A DNA stretch of 8,897 nt, from NCBI GenBank assembly GCA_002333125.1, contig DDBM01000015.1:1-8897 (forward strand), given 5' to 3'. This DNA is from Moraxellaceae bacterium UBA2032. Lineage in GTDB: Bacteria; Pseudomonadota; Gammaproteobacteria; Pseudomonadales; Moraxellaceae. Positions within the stretch are counted from its first letter, which is position 1; every line of letters starts with the position of its first letter. Positions 8,335 through 8,897 of this stretch are shown here, piece after piece. Under the pieces are notes generated by a model. That model was given only the letters and a program-made list of their open reading frames with translations, searched no databases and was not told where the DNA came from. Position numbers and translations under genes: made by a program.

Positions 8335-8336
8335 AA
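8308..8336 (-). promoter_or_regulatory. Candidate promoter of the AlbA_2 gene
   Basis: On the minus strand TTGTTA (8331-8336) and TAAGAT (8308-8313) are spaced exactly 17 bp apart, each matching consensus at 4 of 6 bases. Transcription would start near 8301, about 25 nt before the ATG. Inverted repeats overlap the -10 and fill the spacer, as expected of a repressible promoter. Confidence 0.35.
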
Positions 8337-8339
8337 TCG

Positions 8340-8345
8340 TATAAT
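8340..8345 (+). promoter_or_regulatory. Consensus -10 box, possible yjjJ-like promoter
   Basis: A perfect TATAAT faces the hipA-like gene, about 95 bp upstream of its ATG. The hexamer 17 bp upstream (TTATGC, 8317-8322) is a poor -35, so an activator might be needed. An alternative -10, TATGAT (8395-8400), also lacks a good -35. Confidence 0.3.
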
Positions 8346-8357
8346 TAATACACTTTC

Positions 8358-8435
8358 AAAATCTATTCACTCCTCAAACATAATACCTAATAAATATGAT
8401 ATAAAATCAGACAAATAATCTAAAAAATCTATTCA
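8358..8435 (+). repeat. 12-bp direct repeat in the yjjJ-like leader
   Basis: AAAATCTATTCA occurs exactly at 8358-8369 and 8424-8435, 66 bp apart. The second copy ends 4 bp before the ATG. They could be paired sites for an autoregulatory DNA-binding protein such as the N-terminal HTH of the downstream product. In AT-rich DNA a chance origin cannot be excluded. Confidence 0.35.
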
Positions 8436-8439
8436 TATC

Positions 8440-8897
8440 ATGCAAACACTTCTGCAACTATTAGCCAAGCAACCTCATTCCGCTAAAGAACTCATGCAAA
8501 GCCTACAGCTTTCGCAACCTAGCGTATCGCGTTTATTAAAAACACATAACAACATTATTAAAATTGGCAAAGCACGAGCTACCCAATATGCACTTCAACG
8601 GCCTATTCGTAACATGGGTTATCAATGGCCTGTGTATCGTATTGATGAGCAAGCCCATATTGCCTTAGCAGGGCAGTTAATTGCAGTGTATCCACACGGT
8701 TTTGTGTGGCACGATGCTTTAACAGACGCAAATACTTTATACGAAGGCTTGCCGTGGTTTTTGTGGGATATTCGACCACAAGGTTTTTTGGGGCGTGAAT
8801 TTAAACAAATCCACCTACAACTAGGTTTGCCCGAACGTTTACCTGATTGGCAAGATGATGATGTATTAGTGTTTTTATTAAAATTTGGTTTTGTACA
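8440..8897 (+). CDS. yjjJ: YjjJ/HipH-type HipA-family toxin with fused HTH, partial
   Basis: The frame begins at ATG 8440-8442 and stays open for 152 codons plus two bases to the right edge, so most of the protein is missing. Residues about 12-35 form a helix-turn-helix (AKELMQSLQLSQPSVSRLLK), then IGKARATQYAL (42-52). Residues about 60-120 resemble the N-terminal subdomain of HipA-family kinases, with the stretch GLPWFLWDIRPQGFLGR (103-119) that I associate with E. coli YjjJ. In classical HipBA the DNA-binding antitoxin HipB is separate; in the YjjJ type an HTH is fused to the kinase and no hipB precedes it, as here. The catalytic kinase region lies outside the window, so activity cannot be judged. 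An in-frame TAA at 8416-8418 bounds the start, and no Shine-Dalgarno is visible. Sampled GC (about 47%) is like purL, unlike the divergent AlbA_2 gene. Confidence 0.85.
   Translation, partial: MQTLLQLLAKQPHSAKELMQSLQLSQPSVSRLLKTHNNIIKIGKARATQYALQRPIRNMGYQWPVYRIDEQAHIALAGQLIAVYPHGFVWHDALTDANTLYEGLPWFLWDIRPQGFLGREFKQIHLQLGLPERLPDWQDDDVLVFLLKFGFV

Overview
This window looks like chromosomal DNA of a low-to-moderate GC gammaproteobacterium. The divergent mltF/purL pair is a known gammaproteobacterial arrangement (it occurs in E. coli and Pseudomonas). PurL is the long single-chain form with a fused glutaminase, and a YjjJ-type HipA protein is also typical of the group. The AT-leaning codon use would suit the Moraxellaceae or a relative, but that placement is inference.

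Layout. Positions 1-609 (minus) hold the N-terminal 203 residues of a Gly-rich surface lipoprotein that runs off the left edge. Positions 685-2061 (minus) encode MltF, a membrane-bound lytic transglycosylase with an amino-acid-binding-like sensor domain. Positions 2062-2434 are a 373-bp divergent control region with a good mltF promoter, repeated elements and a strong leader hairpin before purL. Positions 2435-6337 (plus) encode PurL, the FGAM synthase of purine synthesis, followed by a hairpin terminator at 6346-6372. Positions 6371-8275 (minus) encode a 634-residue AlbA_2 (Schlafen-type) plus GHKL-ATPase-like protein, convergent to purL and visibly more AT-rich. Positions 8276-8439 are a divergent control region rich in palindromes. 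Positions 8440-8897 (plus) encode the first 152 residues of a YjjJ/HipH-type HipA-family protein with its own N-terminal HTH, running off the right edge.

How the parts fit. mltF and purL are conserved core genes of cell-wall turnover and purine synthesis and show no defects. The right third differs: an AT-rich AlbA_2/GHKL gene faces a solitary HipA-like toxin gene across one 164-bp region. In hand-counted 60-base samples the AlbA_2 gene is about 25-30% GC, against about 43-47% in purL and the hipA-like gene. It is the best candidate here for an acquired accessory gene, perhaps in stress response or defence, though its function is not known. No RNA genes, insertion sequences or CRISPR arrays were recognised.
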